Below, piece after piece: positions 6,709-14,515 of a stretch of 43,412 nt of DNA. A program made the translations under genes and the position numbers. Positions within the stretch are counted from its first letter, which is position 1; each line of letters begins with the position of its first letter. The stretch spans positions 1-43,412 of the forward strand of contig CAYNOU010000014.1 in NCBI GenBank assembly GCA_964398885.1. The letters are read 5' to 3'. Under the pieces are notes generated by a model that was given only the letters and a program-made list of their open reading frames with translations, made no database searches and was not told where the DNA came from. The stretch is from JAGMCF01 sp964398885. GTDB taxonomy: Bacteria; Cloacimonadota; Cloacimonadia; JGIOTU-2.

Positions 6709-7995
6709 ATGCCTTATATAAATCACACTCTCCATATTCTGAAAAACGGATTAAAGGTGATATTAATGAGAATACCTACATTATCGTCTGTTACTCTTGC
6801 AATAGCTATCCGTTCAGGTCCTCATTTTGAATGCAAGGAAGTTAATGGAGTTTCTCACTTTTTAGAACACATTATATTCAGGGGTAGTAAAAAGAGAAAA
6901 AGCAAAGCAATGTTATATGAACCAATAGAATCCTGTGGGGCAAGAATGGGAGGATCGACTAAACGTGAATGTACAATATTCTATGTTCAAGGAATAGATA
7001 GTTTTCTTCAGACATTTATGGATGTTTTATTCGATGCAATTTTCAATCCTTTATTCTTGGATATTGATACTGAGAAAAAGGTGATTTTGAAAGAGATGGA
7101 TACATATTCTGGTGTTCCAATGCGGCTTGGCTTTCAAAAACTTTGTTCTTTTTTTTATCCCAATCATCCTTTTAGTCTACCGGTATTGGGCACAAAAGAA
7201 TCTGTTTACAGAATGCATAGTTCTACTCTTATGTCCTGGCATAGAAAATTTTATCGTAATCTATCCAGCATTGCTATTGCTATAAGCGGAAATTTTAGCA
7301 CTAAAAGCGTATTAAGCTGGATAAAAGCTAATACACCTCCAGAAGAAATCAGAAGTTTTTTTAGTGTGCAAAAAACCCTTCCTAAATCCAGAAATGGACC
7401 TATGATTATAACTCAGTCTTGTGACAAGACTGTAGCAACCCTCTGTCTTGGTTTTTTAGAACCTGTTTTGGAAGATTCTAAAATTGAAATTTTTGAACTT
7501 ATAAATGTACTCCTTGGTGGATATACTAATTCGCGCATTTGTAGAAAATTGCGTGCAAATGGACTTGCTTATAGGGTCTTTTCAAAAGAAGCCACTTTCC
7601 ATGGCTGGGGGCTCTTAACAATAATTGTTGAAACATCTATTGAACAAGTCATCTCAGTTACCAACCTAATCGTGACTCAACTGAACGATCTGAAGAATAA
7701 CACTCTTTCAGATAAGGAATTGCAGTTAGTTAAAAATGTTTTTGAGGGTCAAATCAAATTGCAACTCAACGATTATTTTCAGTCTGCAATCTGGGGAGCA
7801 GAGGAGGCACTCAAAAGAGGTACCTACAGATTGCCAAATCTTATTGTAGATAAAGTTCATAGGATTACTGCCCAAGATATACAAAAATTAGCTAAAGATC
7901 TGTTTGTGCCGACAAATGCATGTTATGTTATTGTTGAGCCTATGAGTACTTTCTCACAAGAGGATATACTAAAAATTTTAGATTATTTATCATAA
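6709..7995 (+). CDS. M16 zinc metalloprotease (PqqF-like)
   Basis: The 428-aa peptidase of the pitrilysin family has the inverted zinc motif HFLEH (H50, E53, H54), with further acidic ligands E122 and E129 about 75 residues on, and a C-terminal M16 half. The size suits the single-chain, two-domain M16B type. In PQQ biosynthesis an M16 protease cuts the modified precursor after the radical SAM step, so this is the best candidate for leader removal. The active-site residues are intact. No ribosome site is obvious before ATG 6709. It lies 22 bases after the PqqD-like gene, consistent with one transcript. No signal peptide is seen, so it acts in the cytoplasm. Confidence 0.88.
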   Translation: MPYINHTLHILKNGLKVILMRIPTLSSVTLAIAIRSGPHFECKEVNGVSHFLEHIIFRGSKKRKSKAMLYEPIESCGARMGGSTKRECTIFYVQGIDSFLQTFMDVLFDAIFNPLFLDIDTEKKVILKEMDTYSGVPMRLGFQKLCSFFYPNHPFSLPVLGTKESVYRMHSSTLMSWHRKFYRNLSSIAIAISGNFSTKSVLSWIKANTPPEEIRSFFSVQKTLPKSRNGPMIITQSCDKTVATLCLGFLEPVLEDSKIEIFELINVLLGGYTNSRICRKLRANGLAYRVFSKEATFHGWGLLTIIVETSIEQVISVTNLIVTQLNDLKNNTLSDKELQLVKNVFEGQIKLQLNDYFQSAIWGAEEALKRGTYRLPNLIVDKVHRITAQDIQKLAKDLFVPTNACYVIVEPMSTFSQEDILKILDYLS

Positions 7996-8072
7996 GTTAT
8001 ATTTTGCGATAATTATAAAGGATATAAAAATTTTTAATCCAATGTATTGAACATAATTAAGATATATTAATA

Positions 8073-9077
8073 ATGAAAGTTCTAGTTATTGGTGGCACTA
8101 TGTTTATTGGACGCTATATCGTTAATGAACTTCTCACAAGAGGACATGAAGTTATTGTTTATCATAGAGGTCGTCATGAGTGTAAATTTCCCGTGAATGT
8201 GAAACACATTCACGGAGACAGAAGAGACTACACTCATTTCAAAGAGGATATGGCAAAGATCTTACCTGAAGGGGTTGTAGATGTAATCCCTCTTTATCCC
8301 AGTGATTCAAAAACATTGGTTGAATGTTTCAGTGGACGAATTTGTTCTTTGGTTCATATAAGTACTTGTAGTGTTTACAATACAAAGGCAGTTATTCCGT
8401 TTTCAGAGGGAGAACAACATCTTGTAGATGATATTCACTACACATACGCTTATAGTAAAAGACTTTGTGAGAAAATTATCCTTGAAATACAGAAAAAAGT
8501 TGAGCTTCCCTGCACCATTCTACGCTTGCCAGCGGTATATGGTCCTTATGATTATCTCTCCAGAGAGTGGTTTATCGTTAAAAGAATTCTTGATAGACGA
8601 AAACAAATTATCATTCCTGATGGTGGTTTCACTTTAATTCATCAATGTTACGTGGAGGATGCTGCGAAAGCTGTTGCAATGGCGCTAGAGAATCCCCCCT
8701 TGTCTAAAGTTCGTATTTATAATGTAGGACATGAACATATTCTCAGTTTGAAACAAATTACACACTTAATTTCTACAATTTTTAATTATGAATGGGAGGA
8801 AGTAGATATTCCTGCAGAATTGCTTCCCTATCGACATCCATATGCATTCCTAAGACATTTATTTTGTGATATAAATAAGATTAAACAAGAGTTAGGCTTC
8901 AAAGAAACAATATCTATAGAGCAGGGAATGAGAAATACTGTTGCTTGGTTATGCAAAAACCCACAAACACAAAAATATAATACTAACTCCACACTTTTTG
9001 ATTATGATCTGGAAGACAAGATAGTGTTAAAATATAAAAAATTTAGGCAATTAATAAAAAAAAACGGGCCAAACTAA
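8073..9077 (+). CDS. NAD-dependent epimerase/dehydratase (SDR)
   Basis: The 334-aa extended short-chain dehydrogenase has a Rossmann nucleotide-binding motif at the N-terminus (VIGGTMFIGR, about residues 5-14) and a catalytic YxxxK-type site in YTYAYSKRLCEK near residue 130. This family epimerises or dehydrates nucleotide sugars. Its closest look-alikes are the reduced isoflavone-reductase/epimerase-like proteins with GGTxFIG. In this cluster it may supply a sugar or oxidise or reduce the peptide product. The sequence does not say which. It begins 78 bases after the protease gene with no clear ribosome site, and ends 15 bases before the outer-membrane protein gene, so co-transcription is likely. 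Confidence 0.8.
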   Translation: MKVLVIGGTMFIGRYIVNELLTRGHEVIVYHRGRHECKFPVNVKHIHGDRRDYTHFKEDMAKILPEGVVDVIPLYPSDSKTLVECFSGRICSLVHISTCSVYNTKAVIPFSEGEQHLVDDIHYTYAYSKRLCEKIILEIQKKVELPCTILRLPAVYGPYDYLSREWFIVKRILDRRKQIIIPDGGFTLIHQCYVEDAAKAVAMALENPPLSKVRIYNVGHEHILSLKQITHLISTIFNYEWEEVDIPAELLPYRHPYAFLRHLFCDINKIKQELGFKETISIEQGMRNTVAWLCKNPQTQKYNTNSTLFDYDLEDKIVLKYKKFRQLIKKNGPN

Positions 9078-9115
9078 ATTTTAATCAAAGAATGATAGAG
9101 TATTTAGTGAGAAAT

Positions 9116-11158
9116 ATGTGTAAAAAGACAGTATTTCATACTCTTATTTGTGGAATTTTAGGTTTATTCTTACTTCACACCCAACTTGGGGCGAAAGAAT
9201 TCATTGCTTATAAAGTTACAAAACCACTTACAATAGACGGCAGATTGAATGATGCATGCTGGGATAATCTTTCTCCCGCTACTAACTTTATCCAAAAAGA
9301 GCCTTACAGAGGAGACCCTGCTACTCAACAAACAGAGGTTTACATAGTATACGATATAAAGAAAATCTATTTTGGATTTAGATGCTATGATTCACAACCT
9401 GATAAAATAGTGACGACTCTGACTAAACGAGATGCTTCACTATGGAACGACGATGCTATTGAGATATTTATAGATACCTTTCATGACAAAAGATCCTGTT
9501 ACTACTTTATGACCAATTTACGCTGTGCAAAGTTGGATGGACGAATTAGTGATGAAGGAAGGGTTATTGATGATACATGGGATGCTCACTGGGAAACCGC
9601 ATCTTCTATAACTTCTGACGGTTGGGAATGCGAAATAGCAATACCTTTCTCAGAAATCAGATATAAATATGATGAAAATCCTGTCTGGGGAATTAACTTT
9701 TACAGAACACTGAAATCTAATAGAGAAGACTCTTATTGGGTCAATACAGGTGAGAATATTTTTGCAGTTTCTCAGTTTGGCTATCTTACAGGGCTTAAAC
9801 TTCCTAAAGAAAGAAAGCCATTTGAATTTACCCCTTATATAACAGAACGATGTGAGGAATACGCTGAAGACCCTAATTTAGAATGTAAAACCAGAATAGG
9901 TATTGATATAGAAAAACCCTTAACTTCTAACCTTACTGCTAATATCACACTATATCCGGACTTTGCACATATTGAGGCAGACCAGGATCAATTTAACTTA
10001 TCCTATAAAAAAGGCGAAGAGTTATACTTAAAGGAGAAACGTCCCTTCTTCCTTGAAGGATTTGAACTGCTTAAAACTCCATTCAATTTATTTTATACAC
10101 GTAGGATGAATGAGATAATGTATGGAGGAAAAATTATAGGGAAGATTTGGCATACTAATATGACATTAATGAATGTCCAGACTGATAACCCAGATGAAAA
10201 TTTTTCCGTTTTACGAATGCAAAGAGATGTTTTGAGGGCTGGAACAATTGGTATTTTAGCCACTGACAATGAGTATTCTAATGGATACAGCCGCTCTTTC
10301 GGAATAGATGCGAGTATACCTATTACTAAAGAAACCAGAGTAAATACACAGATATGTAAAAGTGCAAATCCACAAATTAGAAATAAGGACTGGGCGGGAA
10401 TATTGGAAATACGACACATAGCTCATACATTTTCATTCGGTGGAAAATATGAGGACATTGGAGCTAACTTTAATGTTAGACAAGGACTCATCCCTTATTA
10501 CAGTAGAGGTAAAAGGGGAGGTAAAGTATGGGGTGAGTTAACCTATCCTCGAAATAGATATGGTCTACAGTGTATTAAGACACGAATAGACTACTCACGG
10601 AAAGAAAATCATGAAGGAGTGTTAACAAACGAAAGCATAAATCCATTGGTTCAGATTCTTTGGAAAAACAATCTATATTTTTGGATCTGTGGGAGTATGA
10701 GCACCGAGAGATATGGGGATAAGGTTTTCCATAGTCGTTCTACCACGATTACGCTTTGTACAAACCATGGTGAATGGACTGGTATCTGTGCCCAGTATCA
10801 ATGTGGAAAGCATTATGGTTCTGATTTGCAATACATTGCAGGAACAGCTGCTTTCACGCCCATCAAGAATATTATGATGGATATTAGTGTGTCAAATCTA
10901 CGACTTGATAAGCAAAGTGAATGGATTACTAATGTAGGGATAAATTATCAGATTAAAAAGGACTTTTTCTGGCGAGTCTTCCTCCAAAATAATACCGAAG
11001 GGAAAACTATCAATATTAATACTTTAATTGGTTACAACATCTCTCCACGAACAGTTCTATATTTAGCATACAATGAGGCAAGAGAAGAATTTGGTAGCGA
11101 TAAATCTACAACAGGTAGGGTCATTTTTCTAAAGTTTACATATGGATTGCTACTATAG
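9116..11158 (+). CDS. CBM9/DUF5916-type outer-membrane protein
   Basis: The product begins with a signal peptide (MCKKTVFHTLICGILGLFLL, cleavage near LGA-KE). It continues with a family-9 carbohydrate-binding-like domain, LTIDGRLNDACWDNLSPA followed by WNDDAIEIFIDTF and GWECEIAIPFSEIRY. The long C-terminal half is rich in alternating beta strands, typical of the DUF5916 outer-membrane barrel. An upstream in-frame ATG at 9092 would bury the signal peptide, so I start at 9116. Family members are usually longer (about 700-900 residues). Function is not established for the family. It is the last gene of the cluster and may be a surface receptor or pore. It could also be an unrelated neighbour. 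Confidence 0.75.
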   Translation: MCKKTVFHTLICGILGLFLLHTQLGAKEFIAYKVTKPLTIDGRLNDACWDNLSPATNFIQKEPYRGDPATQQTEVYIVYDIKKIYFGFRCYDSQPDKIVTTLTKRDASLWNDDAIEIFIDTFHDKRSCYYFMTNLRCAKLDGRISDEGRVIDDTWDAHWETASSITSDGWECEIAIPFSEIRYKYDENPVWGINFYRTLKSNREDSYWVNTGENIFAVSQFGYLTGLKLPKERKPFEFTPYITERCEEYAEDPNLECKTRIGIDIEKPLTSNLTANITLYPDFAHIEADQDQFNLSYKKGEELYLKEKRPFFLEGFELLKTPFNLFYTRRMNEIMYGGKIIGKIWHTNMTLMNVQTDNPDENFSVLRMQRDVLRAGTIGILATDNEYSNGYSRSFGIDASIPITKETRVNTQICKSANPQIRNKDWAGILEIRHIAHTFSFGGKYEDIGANFNVRQGLIPYYSRGKRGGKVWGELTYPRNRYGLQCIKTRIDYSRKENHEGVLTNESINPLVQILWKNNLYFWICGSMSTERYGDKVFHSRSTTITLCTNHGEWTGICAQYQCGKHYGSDLQYIAGTAAFTPIKNIMMDISVSNLRLDKQSEWITNVGINYQIKKDFFWRVFLQNNTEGKTININTLIGYNISPRTVLYLAYNEAREEFGSDKSTTGRVIFLKFTYGLLL

Positions 11159-11237
11159 AGTGAAATTATCCTGTCATATGGATATAACCTGATACAACTT
11201 CTTGATACTATTATTTTAAAAAAAGCACACAACTTTA

Positions 11238-11265
11238 CCGCCAGTTGGCGAAGCCATTTTTTTAT
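11238..11265. repeat. Palindrome CCGCCAGTTGGCG with T-run
   Basis: CGCCAGTTGGCG forms a short stem-loop with a few bases and seven T residues behind it. It is a member of the window-wide CCGCCAGCTGGCGG family. Placed after the last cluster gene, it could act as a terminator on the + strand. Confidence 0.5.
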
Positions 11266-11296
11266 TTACCTTTTACTTTTTGTCTTGTTCAAATCC

Positions 11297-11321
11297 CTCC
11301 GCCAGCTGGCGGAGCCTTTTT
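11297..11321. terminator. Perfect 18-bp palindrome followed by T-run
   Basis: CTCCGCCAGCTGGCGGAG (11297-11314) is a perfect palindrome followed by CCTTTTT, so it looks like a repeat serving as rho-independent terminator between the peptide cluster and the redox operon. Tight palindromes need a loop taken from the stem, so the hairpin would be shorter than the repeat. Confidence 0.5.
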
Positions 11322-11323
11322 CC

Positions 11324-11357
11324 TATCCTTGCGAAGGTTTAAATCTTCACAAGGATA
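11324..11357. repeat. Imperfect hairpin TATCCTTG...CAAGGATA
   Basis: TATCCTTG (11324-11331) pairs perfectly with CAAGGATA (11350-11357), and the inner GAAG/CTTC extend the stem. No T-run follows. It lies 70 bases before the redox operon and could be a leader structure or another repeat copy. Confidence 0.4.
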
Positions 11358-11429
11358 AAATTTTAAATAACTTGACTGTAAAAGAGTGTCCCTTTTCAAA
11401 ATGTCAAAAACCTGGTAAGGGATAAATTG

Positions 11430-11888
11430 ATGACCGATAATGATGTAGCAAAAATAGACGATGTTTTGTGGCAGTATAAAGATAGGGCTGGAAGTCTGAT
11501 CCCAATATTACAAAGTATTCAAACTAAATTGGGATATCTATCTAAAGAAACAATTAAATATATTTCAAAGAATACAAAAATTCCAGTAAGTGAAATCTAT
11601 GGTGTAGTTACCTTTTATACTCAATTTAGATTGCAACCTATTGGAAGAAATATTATAAGAATCTGTCATGGAACAGCCTGTCATGTGGCAAATGCTTTAA
11701 AAATTGCAGATACTATCTTTGAGGAATTGAATGTAAAACAGGGTGGAACTACAGACGATTTAAAATTTACCGTTGAAGTAGTTGCTTGTCTCGGATGCTG
11801 CAGTTTAGCCCCTGTAATTATGATAAATGATAAAACCTATGGACGACTCACTTCAGAAAAGGTTAAGAAGATATTAGCTGAATACTAA
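11430..11888 (+). CDS. hndA: HndA/NuoE-type [2Fe-2S] subunit
   Basis: The 152-aa thioredoxin-fold ferredoxin carries an N-terminal helical region and the four cluster ligands of the NuoE family. These are CHGTAC and CLGCC, that is C79, C84, C120 and C124 counted from ATG 11430. An in-frame TTG lies one codon upstream. I choose the ATG because the AAGGG ribosome site is about eight bases before it. NuoE-like subunits pass electrons between NAD(P)H at the NuoF subunit and the other clusters of bifurcating hydrogenases, formate dehydrogenases and related complexes. The next gene is the matching NuoF-type subunit. No catalytic hydrogenase H-cluster protein is visible in this window. Confidence 0.9.
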   Translation: MTDNDVAKIDDVLWQYKDRAGSLIPILQSIQTKLGYLSKETIKYISKNTKIPVSEIYGVVTFYTQFRLQPIGRNIIRICHGTACHVANALKIADTIFEELNVKQGGTTDDLKFTVEVVACLGCCSLAPVIMINDKTYGRLTSEKVKKILAEY

Positions 11889-11914
11889 GTCAGCAACAAA
11901 GCCATTAAGAGAGA

Positions 11915-11955
11915 ATGAATAACGAATAATGAATGATGAATAACGAATAATGAAT
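11915..11955. repeat. Tandem 20-bp direct repeat
   Basis: ATGAATAACGAATAATGAAT occurs at 11915-11934 and again at 11936-11955 with one base between. A similar stretch recurs near 11994-12009. It is a low-complexity word repeat of the same style as the arms that flank small accessory genes elsewhere in this window. Confidence 0.6.
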
Positions 11956-12039
11956 TTTTTCTTGGCTGTCACGGACCATTCCGTAATACATCCAATAATG
12001 AATAATAAATGGAGTTAGAGGTTAAATTTATATAATTTT

Positions 12040-13857
12040 GTGCCAGCTCATTGGGAAAAAATCGTAGGAGCAAATTTGGAAAATAATCTTACAAAGATTA
12101 AAGTTGGACTTGCCAGTTGTGGTATTGCTGCTGGTGGCTCGGAAGTCTTTGATAAAATAGATAAATTTTTAGATAAGAATAAACTGGATGTAAAATTGGA
12201 AAAAACGGGTTGTATCGGAATGTGTTATAAAGAGGTTCTCGTTGAAATAGATGATGAACGGTTTGGAAAAACTATGTATGGAGAAGTAAAGCCCAATGAA
12301 GTAGATGAAATACTGAAAGCCCATCTAATTGATAAAAATCCAAAAACTGAAAAAATTATCTTTTCGGATAAACTTGGCGGTGTTGAAGACGAGGTCCTTA
12401 AATATCAAACTCGTATAGTGCTCAGAAATTGTGGGATAATAAATCCAGAGTCTATTGATAACTACTTAGAAAGAGACGGCTATAAAGCGATTCAACTTGT
12501 TCTAAAAGAGAAAAAGCCAGAAGATGTTATAGAAGAGATAAAGAAGTCTGGCTTACGAGGCAGAGGCGGAGCAGGGTTCCCAACTGGTCTGAAATGGCAA
12601 TTTGCCCATAAAGCAAAAGGAGATACAAAATATATTATCTGCAATGCTGATGAAGGGGATCCGGGTGCATTTATGGACAGAAGCGTTCTGGAAGGCGACC
12701 CCCATAGTGTTATTGAAGGGATGCTTATTGCTGCTTATGTAATTGGAGCAAACCAAGGATATATCTATTGCAGAGCAGAATATCCACTTGCATTAAAACG
12801 GCTTAGAATTGCTATTAAACAAGCGGAAGAACGAGGTTTTCTGGGAAATAATGTTTTTGATTCAGATTTCAACCTGAAAATTGATATAAAAGAAGGTGCA
12901 GGCGCATTCGTTTGTGGTGAAGAAACTGCCATGATTGCCTCTATTGAAGGCAAAAGAGGCATACCTAACATACGACCACCATATCCCGCTAATTCAGGGT
13001 TATGGGGTAAACCCACTAATATCAATAATGTTGAAACTTTTGCTAATATTGCCTGGATAATTCGTAATGGTGCATCTGAATTTGCTAAATATGGAACTGA
13101 GAAAAGCAAAGGCACAAAGGTATTTGCCCTTACAGGAAAAATCAAAAGAGGCGGGCTTGTTGAAGTTCCTATGGGAATGACATTACGAGATGTGATATTT
13201 AAGGTTGGTGGCGGAATCATTGGTGACAAGAAATTCAAAGCTGTCCAGCTTGGTGGACCTTCTGGTGGCTGCATTCCAGAAAGCCTGCTTGATACCCCGG
13301 TTGATTATGATTCACTAACTGCTACTGGTGCAATTATGGGCTCAGGTGGAATGGTTGTAATGGACGAAACTACTTGTATGGTAGATATGGCAAGGTTTTT
13401 TCTCGATTTTACACAAAACGAATCTTGTGGCAAGTGCACTTTTTGTAGAATCGGAACTAAAAGAATGCTGGAAATCTTAACAAGAATAACCCAAGGCAAA
13501 GGGAAGCCAGTGGACATAGAGATTCTTTCCGATTTGTCTGAAAAGGTTAAGAAAGCCTCTCTCTGCGGATTGGGGCAAACTGCACCAAATCCTGTTTTGA
13601 CTACAATTAAGTATTTTAAGGACGAATATATAGAACATATTGAGAATAAACACTGTCCAGCTGGAGTCTGTAAACCACTAATAAAATATGAAATTATTCC
13701 TGAAAAATGCGTTGGCTGCGAAATGTGTAAAAAAGTATGTCCCGTTGATGCAATTACAGGCGAGAAAAAATCTGTTCATAAAATTGATCCTGAAAAATGT
13801 ATAAAATGTGGTGCTTGTATGGATGCTTGCAAATTTGAAGCAATCAGAAAAATATAG
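12040..13857 (+). CDS. hndC: HndC/NuoF-type NAD(P)H-binding flavoprotein
   Basis: The 605-aa subunit has an N-terminal thioredoxin-like [2Fe-2S] domain (C27, C58, C62), the NuoF core with GRGGAGFPTGLKW (FMN/NAD binding) and GAGAFVCGEETA, the cluster motif ESCGKCTFCRIGTKR with a distant CGLGQ, and a C-terminal pair of [4Fe-4S] motifs (CVGCEMCKKVCP and CIKCGACMDAC). This is the domain order of HndC and other bifurcating-complex subunits, which oxidise or reduce NAD(P)H at FMN. The start is GTG at 12040 with a poorly placed ribosome site, so the start is moderately sure. It pairs with the NuoE-type gene upstream and the large iron-sulfur/FAD subunit downstream. Confidence 0.92.
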   Translation: MPAHWEKIVGANLENNLTKIKVGLASCGIAAGGSEVFDKIDKFLDKNKLDVKLEKTGCIGMCYKEVLVEIDDERFGKTMYGEVKPNEVDEILKAHLIDKNPKTEKIIFSDKLGGVEDEVLKYQTRIVLRNCGIINPESIDNYLERDGYKAIQLVLKEKKPEDVIEEIKKSGLRGRGGAGFPTGLKWQFAHKAKGDTKYIICNADEGDPGAFMDRSVLEGDPHSVIEGMLIAAYVIGANQGYIYCRAEYPLALKRLRIAIKQAEERGFLGNNVFDSDFNLKIDIKEGAGAFVCGEETAMIASIEGKRGIPNIRPPYPANSGLWGKPTNINNVETFANIAWIIRNGASEFAKYGTEKSKGTKVFALTGKIKRGGLVEVPMGMTLRDVIFKVGGGIIGDKKFKAVQLGGPSGGCIPESLLDTPVDYDSLTATGAIMGSGGMVVMDETTCMVDMARFFLDFTQNESCGKCTFCRIGTKRMLEILTRITQGKGKPVDIEILSDLSEKVKKASLCGLGQTAPNPVLTTIKYFKDEYIEHIENKHCPAGVCKPLIKYEIIPEKCVGCEMCKKVCPVDAITGEKKSVHKIDPEKCIKCGACMDACKFEAIRKI

Positions 13858-13875
13858 TTATTATTTAGCCACCAA

Positions 13876-14343
13876 GCCACAAAGACACAAAGGATAAATA
13901 TGAATTTTAAACCATTATCTAAAAGGGAAGAATTAATTGCAGAAAAAATTGTAGATGCAGCATTTGTTGTTCATAAAAGATTAGGACCGGGCTTATTAGA
14001 AAAAGTTTATGAGGTTTGTTTCTGCCACGAGATTTCAAAGCGAGATTTAAAATCTAAAAGACAGGTTATCGTTCCGATTATGTATGATGGTATTATCTTT
14101 GATGAAGGCCTACGCTTAGATGTTTTAGTAGAAAAGCTTATAATATGTGAACTTAAAGCTGTGGACGAAATGAATCCTGTATGGGAGGCACAAATACTTA
14201 GTTATCTAAAATTAACAGGTAAGCGTCTTGGTTTTCTTATCAACTTTTCCAAAGGATCTGCCAAAGGCATGAAATGTACCTTTAATAAAAAATGGTATAA
14301 AAAGAATTATTCTATAATCTTGGTGCCTTGGTGTCTTTGTGGC
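13876..14343. repeat. 18-bp inverted repeat flanking the GxxExxY gene
   Basis: GCCACAAAGACACAAAGG (13876-13893) is matched at 17 of 18 positions by the reverse complement of 14326-14343. The arms bracket the GxxExxY coding sequence, although the right arm is now inside the frame. Related words (ACACAAAG) occur at 29692-29714 and 35692-35774. Confidence 0.7.
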
Positions 14344-14394
14344 AGAGTAGACACAAGATATGAAGCAGGAAAAGATGGCAAATGTAAAAATTAA
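13900..14394 (+). CDS. GxxExxY protein with read-through tail
   Basis: The 164-aa product contains the signature GLLEKVY and a PD-(D/E)XK-like core, LRLDVLVEKLIICELKA, which define the widespread GxxExxY family. Family members resemble small nucleases, but their function is unknown. The region after FSKGSAKGMK looks unnatural: it translates the right arm of the flanking inverted repeat (LVPWCLCGR). A related remnant at 25351-25384 has a TGA stop exactly where this gene has TGT, so the natural stop appears lost by a TGA-to-TGT change. The gene interrupts a redox operon and overlaps the next start (14375). It is likely a mobile cassette. Confidence 0.8.
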   Translation: MNFKPLSKREELIAEKIVDAAFVVHKRLGPGLLEKVYEVCFCHEISKRDLKSKRQVIVPIMYDGIIFDEGLRLDVLVEKLIICELKAVDEMNPVWEAQILSYLKLTGKRLGFLINFSKGSAKGMKCTFNKKWYKKNYSIILVPWCLCGRVDTRYEAGKDGKCKN

Positions 14395-14415
14395 ATTGAA
14401 TGGAAAAGAAGTAAT
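14375..14415 (+). CDS. Start of the large redox subunit, cut by gap
   Basis: ATG at 14375, with an AGGAAA ribosome site, encodes MANVKIKLNGKEVI before the N-run. This is how NuoG/HndD-type [2Fe-2S] ferredoxin domains begin (short beta strand, NGKEV turn). It is most likely the N-terminus of the protein continued at 14516-17690, although two separate genes are possible. It overlaps the tail of the GxxExxY frame, which fits that tail being artefactual. Confidence 0.6.
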
Positions 14416-14515
14416 NNNNNNNNNNNNNNNNNNNNNNNNNNNNNNNNNNNNNNNNNNNNNNNNNNNNNNNNNNNNNNNNNNNNNNNNNNNNNNNNNNNNN
14501 NNNNNNNNNNNNNNN
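14416..14515. other. Assembly gap of 100 N
   Basis: Exactly 100 undetermined bases are present, the usual placeholder for a scaffold gap of unknown length. The missing piece should hold most of a [2Fe-2S] domain and the first part of a GltD-type iron-sulfur domain, so the true gap is probably several hundred bases. Confidence 0.95.
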
